From Diaporthe sp. PMI_573 (lineage: Eukaryota > Ascomycota > Sordariomycetes > Diaporthales > Diaporthaceae): a DNA stretch of 64,000 bases. Of this stretch, positions 20,327 through 31,740 are shown in pieces. A program made the translations under genes and the position numbers. The DNA is taken from NCBI GenBank assembly GCA_021399435.1, contig JAJTUP010000061.1:124001-188000 (forward strand), in the 5' to 3' direction. Position 1 is the stretch's first letter; each line of letters starts with the position of its first letter. The notes below the pieces were generated by a model, which searched no databases, was not told the origin of the DNA, and saw only the letters and a list, made by a program, of their open reading frames with translations.

Positions 20327-21780
20327 ATGGAGGCAAATTTGCGGGAAACCTGTACTTTTGCCGTAAGGAATGCCATCCAAGCGCCAAACCAGGCCTCAAC
20401 CCGTCAGCTACTTCCTCAGAATCATTGACTCAACTTCGATACGGGTTGGGAGTGTCAGGAATGAGTGACTGGAAAACAAGGTTATAGAGGACGAGGTTGG
20501 TTGAGCAGAATAGACGTAGGGGTGGACGGACTCGGAGTCATCAACGGTATGTGGCACACACAAGTGTAACAGGCACAGCAAATCGGATGCTCGTCGATCG
20601 GGCTTTTGGGTACGGATCTGCTTTTCCGTCATCGGCAGACGATTTAGCTGCCGTCCGTCTCCAGACTCTTTGCTGCTAGCGGGATTGTGGAGCAATGTGA
20701 CCCCTATCATTGGTCATGTGAAATGCACCGCCCAGGAAGACGGGTCTCCCCTTGTCACATGCCCAAGCCATTCATGCCGATAGTCACTGACGTCAAAGCA
20801 TATTACAGTACATATAGCGTTAGCAAATGGACAGCGAAAAATCGCGTTTCATTAATCAAACTGACAAGACCTCGAAAGCAAAATAATTTCCAGGCGAGCA
20901 AGCAAGACAAACCAACATGCGCTCCACAGTCAGCGCCGTCACCGCTCGCTTCCGCTCTGTAACAACTTCATCCCTCCTTTCCTCTCCAAATAGCAGGGAT
21001 TCTCCAGCCACCAACGCGAATTCCACAAGCAATAGCAGCACCTCCACAACCGCTACCTGCGTTAAACCTAAGGTTTACAACTCGAACATCTGGGGCTCTG
21101 GATCTGATCCCGGTGTGATACTCGTCTGACTCTGATGCTTCGAGAGTACTTGTTCTCTAATAGTATACACTACCTGCGGTGTCGGTGGCATCTTGGACGC
21201 ATCGTTTTGCACCTAATTTTGCCCTATTGTACTATTATCTGATGCATGAGCAGTTTCTCGAAAGAAATGGTCGGAAGATTGTGGTATACTTGCTTTTACG
21301 ACATCCTTTAGATTGTCCTGGTCTAAGAGACCAAGTAGACGAAATACCCTAATTAGGCAATCAGAGGTTATCTCTACGGTCTGACTGCACCTAATTCAAC
21401 TAACTCGCGGTGGTTGCTAACCCTATTAGCAGCTTTTGAGCCCAGCGTCAAGCAGTCCGGCCCAATGCCCCGGAGCACCGCCCCGACTACCCAGCAGGCT
21501 TCTGAAACCTATGCGAAGATAAAAGGGAACAGAGAAGGAGAATAGAAGAGGAAGGAAGGGGGAATCAACGATCAGTAGCCCTCCACCTCTCAATATACCT
21601 CTCCTTCGCATTCGCTACGCTACGCCTACGCTGCGCGCACCTACTCACTCTACTCGTGACCCTTATACCCTGACAGCATCCCACCTCCCAATATATCGCC
21701 GTGGAACCAGGTACTCTTTTGAAACTGGTGCCTACTGCTCCTGCATATCGCGGCGTCAGCAGCGCGCCAGGAAGTGGTCC
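20327..21780. other. No confident gene; small Ser/Thr-rich ORF at 20917-21129
   Basis: An ATG at 20917 opens 70 codons rich in Ser, Thr and Asn, ending in VYNSNIWGSGSDPGVILV. No family is recognised and it could be chance. Elsewhere the stretch shows only short frames. Confidence 0.25.
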
Positions 21781-21895
21781 CAGCAATCGCGTTCGCATCG
21801 GTGGCTCTCTCCGCCTCCAGCCTCGTCGCCGGGGTAGAGGGTGACATCTGCTGCGTGAATTGTTCCCATCACCTGCCTCGTTGGTGCCCACATTT
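21781..21895 (+). repeat. Left arm of a ~115 bp inverted repeat
   Basis: This segment reappears as its reverse complement at 23511-23625 with about nine differences (roughly 92% identity by eye). The match starts at CAGCAATCGCGTTCGCATCG and ends at GGTGCCCACATTTT. About 1.6 kb separates the arms. No transposase lies between them. Confidence 0.8.
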
Positions 21896-23510
21896 TCGTA
21901 ATATATCCTCGGAACATCCCAGGGACAGACACTGTTTGTACGGAAAATAAGCCCCCGAATGGACATGGTCGAACATACTGGCTGGAAGACACTAGCCGCC
22001 TTACCTGCAGTGCCTTGTTTTTCCCACTGACTGCCCTTGCTCGAGTCCCCACGCCTGGCCTTAGTGTCGGAAAGCGAGACTCTCCAACATTGCGAGACCC
22101 ACCAACTAGGCTCCCTGCGTACAAGGACGACATGTGTGAAGTTTGCAGTATCTGCATTCAAATATGATGTAGAATGGTCCTGAGTGACAGAGGTTGCAGT
22201 GCCACACGATTAGGGTGCTGTCCGATTTTATCACCTGGAAAGAGTGCGCACAGTTGCTTTGGATAGCCATCGTAAAGTGGATTTGAGGTCTTAACAACAG
22301 GAAAGGAATTTCGTGCGTGAAAAGATGATAGCCAGAACAGCAACGCAGCGTGTTTAAATACACAGGCTAATGTTACACGAGAACCCAGCCAGATTGCATT
22401 GGCCAGGCCGATCACGTCGTCGCGCTGTCTTTTGGCCCAGTCCAGTGCATTTCAGTATGTTGTGATTCCTTGAAGGAATGAGCCAATCAGACTGGATAAT
22501 TATGTTGGGAAGGCGTTCGGTGCACCCGGAGGGATTCCTCCTAGAGATACCGAGCTGACCCCTTCGAGGACGCCCCCATTCAATTCTGTGGCGGCTTTTT
22601 CTGGTACTGAACAGACGACCGAACGTCCTCAAGTGATAGCGCAGTGAGTGTGAAAGAGCGATAATTGGATGGCATTAGTGAGTAAATGCATTCTCACAGC
22701 CCAATAGCCTGAGTAGCTATGTAATGATAATGATGAAAGGTCGAATCATTTGCAAAAAGGCACTCAAGATTGACCTCAGCCAGCAGAAAGGAGATGGAAA
22801 GCTGCGAGCTATGTGATGAGTGTATTTGTGGAAGTACATTAACTCGTCAGAAGTGTTCCCAAACTTCTCCCAATAGACTGTACCTCTACATAATTTCGTA
22901 TCGACATATATTTATCTTGTGTTCTTGCAATAGCGTTAAGTCTTACCTTACATAGTCTCGAATCAAATGTTGTCCATTTTCAGATATTATGGACTCCGTT
23001 ATCAATTTACTCGTTACCAACCGCCGGCAGATATCTCGTACGTTGTGGCGAACACCTGGAGCCTCGTATAAGTAATGTCATCATCATGAAATAAAAGGGA
23101 CCCTACATGTGAACACCATCGCTTCCACTTGGTGCTTGGAGATACTTTGGGGCAAAATTGTGAGCACTGAGGAACTGAGCTTGGGGAGCTCGCTTTTATA
23201 TACAGCTTGTGCGAACCACCTCAGCCCTCGATCCAACCTTGTTTCTACTTAACAAAGGTTTCTCTGCATCGCCCCCTCTTCCAGAGTAGAGGTGAACACA
23301 GTGACAGAACAGCTGGGGCGCTTCTTCATGGTTTTGCCAGAACGGTGACCCCAAGGCCAAGTAACAAGGAAAACAACAGCACGCGTTGCCTCTGGACAAG
23401 TGTTGCGCAATGAAGAGCCAACCACATTGGAAAGAATCGATCATCCCACGTTGGCCAGTGTTCCTGACTGCATGTGTATGCGGAAAACAATCGCTAATGC
23501 AGGTTTACTA
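21896..23510. other. Spacer between inverted-repeat arms; no gene supported
   Basis: Only short frames without domains are seen, on both strands. The interval may be the inside of a non-autonomous element bounded by the inverted repeats, or unrelated DNA. Confidence 0.4.
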
Positions 23511-23625
23511 AAATGTGGGCACCAACAAGGCCGCTTATGGGAACAATTTACGCAGCAGATGTCACCCTCTTCCCCGGCGATGAGGCTGGAGTCAGAGAGA
23601 GCCACCGATGCGAACGCGATTGCTG
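23511..23625 (-). repeat. Right arm of the ~115 bp inverted repeat
   Basis: Reverse complement of 21781-21895. On the plus strand it encodes MWAPTRPLMGT-like residues in one frame and QQMSPSSPAMRLESERATDA in another. The minus strand of the left arm encodes near-identical peptides, so the repeat may derive from a coding exon. Confidence 0.8.
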
Positions 23626-23909
23626 GCCAAACAGACTGTCTAGCGGAAGTGAATGTGTTGGGAAATCTGAATCACAAAGTTGACAAAGCTATAATCAAGG
23701 CATTGGCCGAGCATAGCCCGTTACTATTCATTAGATACAACTTGTGCCTGATCTCCGCCGCTATTTGCGCCGGTGCTATCAAACTTATATTCGAGAGGAA
23801 AGGACTTGCCCAAAATGGACAATTATGAAAGCGGCCAGGGCCCAGGCTGAAGACCTGGTTCCGCTCTGCAAACGCAAATCCATCTGCGACACGCAGCACA
23901 TCCAAACAT

Positions 23910-24452
23910 CTATTCCGATATACTGTCCCGTAGCCGGCCAAAACCGATGTCTTCGCATGCTGGAATAATGGCGGCAAATGCAAGACTGAGCGTAATCAGT
24001 AGAAACCCATAAGCCGCCTGGGCAACATTTCCATAGTATATGACATTGTAGTAAGGGATAGCACCCGCGCCGAGCGTTCCAAACTCCGTTTCACAGCCGC
24101 GGACACGCTCGGCACCGTATCCTCCGATTGAAACCAATATGAGGCCATGGATCGTTTGCCAAACTAAGTATTGAGCCAGCCAGCTCAGATTGGTGGCTGT
24201 CACAAGACCGAGTATCGCACACACGATGGTCGCAACGGCCGAAATAACTGCAATGTAAAGCATGGACCTCTGGAGCGCCAGCAATTCAGTTGCGGAGCTG
24301 CCGTCACCGACGGTTGCTAGGCTGCCTCTGATTGGATCTCGCAAAAGACCAGCGAAAACCGAGTCTATCGAGTTGAGAATGGCGGTGGCTAGCGAAAGCA
24401 GGGTGAGCAAGATGATTCCAGACCGTATGCCCACTAAATGTTTGGGAAGCAT
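23910..24452 (-). CDS. Small four-helix membrane protein
   Basis: Using ATG 24452 the product is 180 residues. Four hydrophobic segments are visible: SGIILLTLLSLATAIL near the N-terminus, LYIAVISAVATIVCAILGLV, LVWQTIHGLILVSIGGYG and GFLLITLSLAFAAIIP. A loop with CETEFGTLGAG lies between helices three and four. The topology resembles fungal MARVEL-like or DUF-type tetraspan proteins of unknown function. Upstream of the ATG the frame is open for another 16 codons from a TTG. No intron is needed. Residue-level family assignment is not possible by eye. Confidence 0.5.
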   Translation of the reverse strand: MLPKHLVGIRSGIILLTLLSLATAILNSIDSVFAGLLRDPIRGSLATVGDGSSATELLALQRSMLYIAVISAVATIVCAILGLVTATNLSWLAQYLVWQTIHGLILVSIGGYGAERVRGCETEFGTLGAGAIPYYNVIYYGNVAQAAYGFLLITLSLAFAAIIPACEDIGFGRLRDSISE

Positions 24453-25312
24453 TGCGTAATCTTGTAACGGAGCAACTGGAAGTCGATTTGATGTCGACAA
24501 TCTTTTTGTGGACCGAAGCAGTTGAGGAAGCCGTCAAGTAGAGCGGAGGTGAATTGATGGCTCTGAGCCCATCTCTTTAAATATGCTTCACAGTATGACT
24601 CACTTCGCTGTAGGCAGGGCCTAGATTAGTAAATGCATGCGTATATTTCTGCTGCCAATTGTAACGACATTGAACTGTAAAGCATAACCCTCTCCGTTCA
24701 TTCCACACATCCACACCCGTGCTTATGTCCAAGACAACCCACTTTCTCACCATATACGCGCTTGCCACTCTTAACAAGGTACGGATCATGCCCTTTGAGA
24801 TATCCTATAAGACTTGTCGTGTCTGATCAAGCACTGCAGACCTCATGGGGAAGTCGAGTGGATGGAGATATACACGATCGACAGCGCCTCGAGCGATCTC
24901 GGTGCAGTCAAAGCATGATAGCCCAGGGTCATGGAAACAAGCCATTGCGCGACGACACCCAGCGTCGCATGACATTTCCGTCTCAACAGGAGAAGCCCAA
25001 AATTTTCGAACTCGCCTAAAGAACCCACTTTTACTTGTAAATCGGTGCTTAATAGCTGTCAGGAGATCGGTTATGCGTTTGTTACCAAATGGTTGTAAAC
25101 GCGTGTCGTCACGGAATTGTCCTCCGCCATGGTCGGTGATAAATCTTCTCGACTGGTTACAAAGGCACAATATTCGAAAACTAGCCTAGCAATTCTCAAC
25201 ACATTTAGGAGCCTGATGTCCAACACATCAGTCGAGGACGAGAAGATTTTAACAGGTCAAAATAAGGAAAATCAGCTAAGTGGGATAGATACGTTATAAA
25301 AAGTTGTTACAC
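24453..25312. other. No supportable gene
   Basis: Minus-strand frame 24805-25170 and overlapping plus frames are open for 60-120 codons but lack recognisable motifs or splice structure. Confidence 0.35.
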
Positions 25313-25684
25313 CTAATTTCTACAGAACGTTAGATCCGTTGAAGCCGGCAGCACCTGGATTCTCTTCCCACGGTGAATCATTACTGATGCGGCAACGAAT
25401 TTAAGTTCGGCCAACTTGCGATCTAGCCAACGCTGGAGGCTGGTGTGTATTGCCTCTTCGCTTTCTTTATTTCCCACCATAGTTGCGATGTTTAAGATTG
25501 GTAGCAGCGTATTTCGTCTGTAGAAGCGGTAGTTTGGGAGGGTGATGGAGCCTGCTATGACCGGCCTCAAGGTGGTCCAGAGGTAGTTTGAAATCGCCGT
25601 AACTAGAGTGGCCCGGGGCTGCACTACGGGGCAGATGAGATCCACCATGGTACCATCGCTCCCCTCCACCTCACAAAGTGGCAA
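25313..25684 (-). CDS. Unassigned conserved-looking fragment
   Basis: The frame reads LPLCEVEGSDGTMVDLICPV, then SNYLWTTLRPVIAG, then AIHTSLQRWLDRKLAELKFV and VMIHRGKRIQVLP. Composition and hydrophobic periodicity look like a genuine folded protein. The ATG-like start is not real (CTG at 25684), so this is a 3' exon or truncated copy. I do not know its family. Confidence 0.35.
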   Translation of the reverse strand: MPLCEVEGSDGTMVDLICPVVQPRATLVTAISNYLWTTLRPVIAGSITLPNYRFYRRNTLLPILNIATMVGNKESEEAIHTSLQRWLDRKLAELKFVAASVMIHRGKRIQVLPASTDLTFCRN

Positions 25685-27185
25685 CTGCGCTTGTTGGCTG
25701 TGGGCAGCCTGGAATCTCCAAACGTCCTGGCAGACTGGCAGAACCGTGTGTACACCAGCATAGCATGCCCTGGTCTTTCTAAGCTCCGGGATCTCTTACA
25801 GTACTCGCCGGTCAGTGGCAGACGACCAGGAAGACATGGATCCTGAGGCCCGGGAGGCATCTTGCAAACTTCTTGGAGACATCTCTACGCCCTTTTGTGC
25901 CATCCATGGCAACACAATGAGAAGTCTAAGTGATAGAGGAAGCACAGAAAGCACCACTAGCTAGACCGGTGGTACGTCACCAACCGTAGGATTCCACCTT
26001 GCCCCACCAGAGACTCCCCCTCCTCCCAACACCAACGGTTCTCGTATGCGCGAGGAGGCAAAAGCAACACCTGCAACGACCAAATCCTGGGCCAACCTGT
26101 CCACATGGGGAAGCGGGCTAGTAGCCCGGATACGCGGGCCACCAAGACTTTTTGGTCCGCGGAGCATAGCTTCGGCTGCCGCTATGGAAGCGATATCTCG
26201 GCCGGCAGGGAAGATCTACAAGAAGTGCTCTTGGTAGCAATGACGTTGTCTAAGGATGAGATACTTGATGCCACAGAGGAGCTGTCGGCATGGACGAGTG
26301 AGCAGGTGATAAAGCGGCTTGTAAAAGATCGCAAGCAGCTCGAGGGCAAGATACAAGGCGTGGCGGATGCGCTTGAAACCCGGCTGGGACGTGAGAGTAA
26401 TGCCCTGGGTTGTATACCTGACTTCTAGTAGTTTTTAGATGTAAACCATGACTTACTTATGTAGTTCCCTCTCATTCTGTCCGCCAATGTCGAGGTTCTG
26501 ATTATGATGTGATATATGGGTCAATCATTATGTGTGCTTGACTAGTTATGTGTTGATTGCAGCATGTATGATGTCTTGTGGGAATTAAGTGATTCAAAGC
26601 CGAAACCTGACTGTCCTCAAACACATCCGACAGTTTTTCCAGTTTTTCCTCGACCAGACACGACTTGAGTGGTAGCGCTGAGGCACAATGCAGAACCAGG
26701 TGTAGAGGCAGCGCCAGCGATGTGATTGATGTTAGTGCAAAGATGCCGGAAAGCAGTCAGCAGTCTTGTTTCGACATCCTTGTTCGCACCCAAAAGGCAT
26801 GGGGAAATGCTGATCAGTCAAACAGTGATTGCGCAATTTCAGGGAAACAAGAACTACTACAACGGACCCCTCCATTAAAGGTTGTGCGAATTTTCGTTTT
26901 CATAGTCAAAGACCAAAGTAAGCTGCCCCCTGCTACAGCCGATCACACAGTCTAACAACTTCACGCAGTTGCGTGAAGCTTGAGCAAACAGCGGCGCAGT
27001 CGGACAGTCTGAATATATAAATCACCGCTGGCACCTTTCTATATAATTTCTGAGTTTCGAATTGCTGCTAAACTCGCACATATTTACTTTCCCATATCCT
27101 TGCGGGCGACTCTAAATCATCAGCAGTTTCAACTTCGTCTAGGTGCCAGTTTCGATACAGAAACAGTCAGCCCAATTTAAACACC
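25685..27185. other. No confident gene; possible small exon at 26236-26428
   Basis: The plus strand at 26236-26428 reads VAMTLSKDEILDATEELSAW and RKQLEGKIQGVADALETRLG before a stop. It is protein-like but without a known domain. The frame 26665-26955 is open but unassignable. The rest is spacer with AT-rich stretches. Confidence 0.3.
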
Positions 27186-28152
27186 ATGCTTTCTCAAGAT
27201 CTGGACCAGATGGCAAAGCGAGGACTTTAGGATGTCTCCTCATGGTTGTCTAAAGTTGAGCCGGGAGATTTACCCCGCGAAGATCCGGCACATCTGTGCC
27301 AAGGCACAAGTCCACCTGTAGCCAGGAAACACTTAAACAATGCTGGTAACGGGTCCCTAAAGCTTGACTCTACCCACAGTTTTGCAGAAGTCGTGGACAA
27401 GTTGACGAGGACTGCGGTAGAGAGGTTCAACTCAACAGCACATGTCAACCCGTCCAGGAATAGCACCTTGCCCCCAAGCCCAGAGAACCATGGAAAGCAC
27501 TTACAACTCTTTTCTGGCCAAGCAAGTTCTAGATCAATCTCTGATCCCGTCGGGAGAGATGTTATCCTCACTAAGTACCCAATCAATTCAGCACCGCGGG
27601 TATGGCCGTGCCCTTTCTTCGTCAGAGATAGGGAGTCCCATCTCAGCTGCTTGACAAGGCATTGTCTCCTCAGCATAGATGATGTGCGAGAGCATTTGTG
27701 CTCAGTGCATTTGGAACCTATATACTGTTCGGTCTGCTACAAGACTTTCCCGACAGTCAGACTTAGGGACGGCCACATGCGGAGCCAGAAATGCATTTAT
27801 CGGCTGCCCATTGTATTTGGCGGCCTCAGAGACTCGCAGGTACGAGAGCTCGAAACACAGAGGTCGGCTGCGGATTGTATCCCTGGGTTGCAGGCGAGGC
27901 AGTGGATAAAGATGTGGTCCGTTGTGTTCTCTTGTACACAGCCGCCTCCGTCACCGTTCTCTCTTAGTCAGAGGGAGGTTGAAGTTTTACAAGTTCCGGT
28001 GCTTCTGGGAGCTTTTCGGAGAGGACATTACCGCCGATGTTGTAGCAAAACACCGACTTCAGCAGTACGAAATTAAAGATGAGGAAAGACAGTTGGACGA
28101 ATTGTACTTGGTGGTAGCTGACTGTGCTGTGGACTGCGTGTTGGGTACTTAG
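27186..28152 (+). pseudogene. Fungal C2H2-type zinc-finger family protein, disrupted
   Basis: ATG 27186 opens MLSQDLDQMAKRGL, then TAG (27228-27230), then DVSSWLSKVEPG in the same frame. The stop probably replaces a CAG Gln codon. The body reads RVWPCPFFVRDRESHLSC, then IDDVREHLCSVHLEPIYC, then CSVCYKTFPTVRLRDGHM and QARQWIKMWSVVF. This is the Cys/His-rich core and the WFxxWDxxFP-like motif of a fungal C2H2 family. Near 27990 the frame shifts and continues as FRCFWELFGEDITADVVAKH to a stop at 28152. Relatives lie at 46220-46560 and 63599-64000. The family's role is unknown to me; nucleic-acid or protein binding through zinc is inferred. Confidence 0.7.
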
Positions 28153-28637
28153 GATGCCGAAAACAGAGATCCAGGTAGTAGTAGAAAAGTATAGGTATGT
28201 TACATCTTTAAGGGGGTTAGCTTGATAAATTTAAATCAATCTTTGAATCTTGGACTAACTTAGCTTTCCTGCCGTGCCTATACTATCTACAGCGTCAAAA
28301 TTAACACACTGAATTAGTTCTCGTGCTTAGAGCCTCTAGGTATTGTGATGACTATTGAGAGATTTGAAGCTTGTGTAAAGTTGCGTGCTTCTATAATCTC
28401 TGCAGGTTGTGTACGCGCAAAAATCTCTTTTATTGCATATCTTAGAAGACACACGACGAGTTTGCTGCAAAAGGCTTGATCGAGGTTATGGCAAGGTATC
28501 TGTTGCCCTGCTCCATTTCGTCTTCAATGCGTTTCTTCTGCCTCGCTGATGTTTTATATATCCCTGGTAGAACGCCCCGCCGACTAGAACTCCTTCTTTG
28601 CCGTGTCCCACCAGAATTGAGACACTGCTCCCCAATG
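28153..28637. other. Spacer and 3' flank of the 14-3-3 gene
   Basis: AT-rich DNA between two convergent genes. The minus strand is open at 28442-28717 in a frame different from the 14-3-3 reading frame and is best read as its 3' UTR. Confidence 0.5.
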
Positions 28638-29759
28638 CTATCCTTCTTTGGCTCCTTCACAGATACGTGTTGCCTGAGCCTCGCCATCGCCAGTATCGGA
28701 CGCGGCCCAAAGATCAAGATTGTCCCGGAGAAGCTCTAAGATAAGATTGGTGTCCCGGTAGGATCCTTCGGAGAGATGATCTAGGTTGACCATGGCATCA
28801 TGGATAGCCTGCTTAGCGAGGTGGCACGCAGGGTCCGGGGTGTTCAGAATTTCGTATTGAAACACAGAGAAGTTGAGTGCGAGTCCGAGGCGGGTAGAGT
28901 GAGTGGAGTTCAGCTCGACCTGTGCAATATCGGTTGCATTCTGGAAGTTCGATGGTGAGTAGACTGTCTATATAAATCAGTGATGTTCACGCTCTCACCT
29001 TATAGGCCTCATCGGCAGCAGCAATAGCGCTGCTGCGCTTCTCACCCGAGGCGATTTCAGCAAGATAACGGTGGTAGTCACCCTTCCTATTTTATACGGA
29101 AAGTTAACAGATAGGTATAACTGACTGCTCTGAAAAGACTTCAAAGAAGGCAGACTAACATCCGGCGGTAAAAGATCTCAAACTCGCCAGAGGTGGCGTT
29201 AGGGATGAGAAGGCTATCCAAAATATCAAGGACATCCTGGCAGAACCTCTCGAGCTCCAGCTCGATCTTGTAACGGTAATCCCTAGCAATTGAACCGCGA
29301 CTCTGAGGGCCACTGGACTCCTCCGTCTGTTCCATGGAGGAGATCATGCGCCAAGAGGCACGTAGAGTACCAACTGCGTTCTTGGTGGCAACAGAAAACA
29401 GGTCCCGCTCGTCGCTGTTTAGCTCACCGCTGAGGCGAGCAATATCATTCATGTAGGACACCATATCATTGTAACGCTCGGCCTGATCGCAAAGTCGGGC
29501 GACAAAAGTCTTGCTGTTAACGATAGATCAGATATGAGTGGTGGTGATCTAGGCGACAGTTATATTCACAGACAATCGTACCTCTCGCGCTGTAGATCGA
29601 TAGACAATTTTTAGTAACATAAAGACGTAGATGACACGCTAGGAATTATTCAGGAAATCTATCACGGTGGCAGTGTGTAGAAAGGCAATGCGGGAGAAAT
29701 AGGTGGCTTTAAGACCGAAGATTTAGTCGTGGTTGGCATTTATCACATACCTCATTCAT
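28638..29759 (-). CDS. 14-3-3 protein, divergent paralogue
   Basis: Five exons join in frame: 29759-29751, 29589-29582 (an 8-base microexon), 29513-29160, 29086-28999 and 28940-28638. They give about 253 residues. The N-terminus [20 protein letters not shown] is typical of fungal 14-3-3 proteins. The phosphopeptide-binding residues are kept: Lys in TKNAVG, the second Arg position in GTLRASWR, Arg-Tyr in [10 protein letters not shown] and Asn in [10 protein letters not shown]. Changes at normally invariant sites include YKNVVG to TKNAVG, RR to LR before ASWR, and FYYEILN to FQYEILN. 14-3-3 dimers bind phospho-Ser/Thr clients in the cytosol and nucleus. Fungi usually have two core copies, so this is probably an additional, faster-evolving paralogue. 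The first two tiny exons are the least certain part. Confidence 0.85.
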
Positions 29760-31099
29760 CCCGTTGGATCTGTTGCGGTTGTATTGATATAGGCTGTAGA
29801 AGTAGCGGAATTGTAGCGTTGAAGACAAAGTAGGGTTCCTGAGATTCTTTGTTTCTTGGTTATTTTGAAGTGGTCTTTACCCAAGTCGCCAGGCAGGCAG
29901 TCCTAGGTAGGTTAGATAAGCAAGAGGCACCAGCCCTATTGTGATCGGTCAACAATCTATCAAGCAACACACACAGACACCCATTTACCTCACGATGAAT
30001 AATACAGTCAAATTGTGGTAGGAGAAGAGGGTAATGAAGAAGAGGGGGCGAGAGACAGCTTAGAAGATCAGAACACTTGGGAAGAGGGGGACGATGACCC
30101 AGGCTATAAAGACTCGGAGGATTCCAGCAACACAACGCAAAGTGGTCACGCTGATGAGGTAGCTTCTCTAACATCTACCCCTCATTGTCAGCTGCAGTTG
30201 CGTTGCCGCTCACGTTCCATCCCAGACCAATAGCCAAGACCCGCGCATTATGTCTGAGAAAAAAACGAGGGGGTTGTATGGGATTGAAAATGATAGGAAT
30301 AAGTGATATGGGAGTTGGATCGTGATGTTTGCATGCAAAGTCCAGCCGAGCCGCGCCACGATTGCCGGTATGCCCTGAAGCCGGCACCCAGGGTCTTTCG
30401 TCGGCCGTAGGCGACGAGTAGAAGCCTGTTAAGATAGTGCCAGCCGCGCGTGAACAGGTTGAGGGGAAGCAAAAACACTGGACTTATACAGCGATGACTA
30501 CTCAACGGACTCTTATCTGAGCTTCATTTCGTCATTCCCGGCCTTAGACCCAACCCTCCGCATATCACTTTACAAAATGTGGAGGTGTATGCCCTTGAGC
30601 AGTATGTATCTGTAGGTTGTCCCCTGGGACGATGGCAAACCTACACCCAGAACACCTCATCACTACAATAAGCGGTCTACGTTTTGGCAGAATCCACCAT
30701 ATAACAATTTGATCCGCTCTATGCGCCACTCCGTTATCGGACAAGCGAAATAACAGCTGCGAAGGGTTATGATACTGGCAAATATCCAGCAACGTTTCGC
30801 TGCTGCTGAGTTGCGTAGCTGGGACAGTCATGGCAGGCTGATCATCTCATCGCGGAGCCTCACCTTTTGCTTTTCCAGCATCCTGCCACAGATGCGTTCG
30901 AACAAGACGTCCTCGTCTTTCCCGCTACTTGAACGCCTCCGCTTGCCCAGGCTCACAGCTCCCGAGGCCGGCCGCTCCTCGGTAAGTTTGTCGTAAGACG
31001 GAAGCGCCCCGTCATCAGCATCCACCGAGCCGAGGACGAAATCGCCAAGCTAGACCGTCCGGACGACTTTGCAAATAATGTTTCCCTGGTCGTGCGCAT
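29760..31099. other. No confident gene
   Basis: The minus strand at 30565-30831 has a real ATG and reads QVIIWWILP-like residues, then MRCSGCRFAIVPGDNLQIHT. This is a CxxC...H pattern that could be a weak zinc-binding motif. Just upstream, 30828-31025 is open with SLGKRRRSSSGKDEDVLFER. Neither can be assigned. The rest is spacer. Confidence 0.3.
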
Positions 31100-31383
31100 C
31101 GATAATCAACTGTTCGAAGGAAAACAAGGATAACAACGCAAGAACCACGGAAACTCGTGGAAACCCCAAAACTAGCCAAACACAGGAAACAAGTACCAAC
31201 ACGGTGGTAACTTCCACAGCAAGAACCGACCTCGACACTCACGTGGATACAACAGCACTGCAACAGGAACACACACAGGACCCATGGAACTCGACGAAGC
31301 AGAAAGAAGACCTACTAGCAAAGAATGTTACAACTGCAGACAAAAGGGAAGAGTTCACGCTTGTTATTCTGAAGCGGAGTGCC
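31100..31383 (+). pseudogene. Retrotransposon gag zinc-knuckle fragment
   Basis: One plus-strand frame reads KNHGNSWKPQN, then HSRGYNSTATGTHTGPMELD and ERRPTSKECYNCRQKG. The Asn/His/Gly-rich tract, the GPMELD segment and a degenerate CCHC knuckle are typical of the C-terminus of fungal gypsy Gag proteins. The knuckle His is replaced and no protease or polymerase follows. It abuts the SNF2 fragment directly. Confidence 0.5.
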
Positions 31384-31740
31384 GGTAAGGAGCAGCTGCC
31401 AAGGGACCCTCATGGATCGAAGCGCACCGTACAACAAGTTCTCGTCGTTCTTCAGCCGCTGACCCTCATCGACAACCATACCAATCCATTGGACACTTCT
31501 GAAGAGGGTCCTGGTGTGATCATCCTGGGCAGAGTCGTACGACATGATGACCACGTGGCCTTTCATCTCTCTTGTGCCGTTGGGGAACAACTCGTATTGG
31601 TATGCCAGACGCTGCGGCCCCTTACCACCGTGGTAACACACCACGCGCATGTCTGGAGCCCATTTCTTGATTTCCCTCTGCCAATTGGGACATGTCGAGT
31701 TGGGAACAACCACAAGCCAGGGCTAGTATATTGTAAATAA
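31315..31740 (-). pseudogene. SNF2/CHD-type helicase fragment
   Basis: The minus strand reads LVVVPNSTCPNWQREIKKW, then HVVIMSYDSAQ, then WIGMVVDEGQRLKN and WQLLLTGTPLQNN. These are motifs Ia to III of Snf2 ATPases. The DEAH box appears as DEGQ, as in Mit1-like fungal remodellers. Homology ends after NNKRELF where normal proteins continue NLLQF, and an acceptor-like TAG lies just before the first residue. Motif I (Walker A) and the helicase C lobe are absent. It is an exon-sized fragment joined to gag sequence. Confidence 0.7.
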
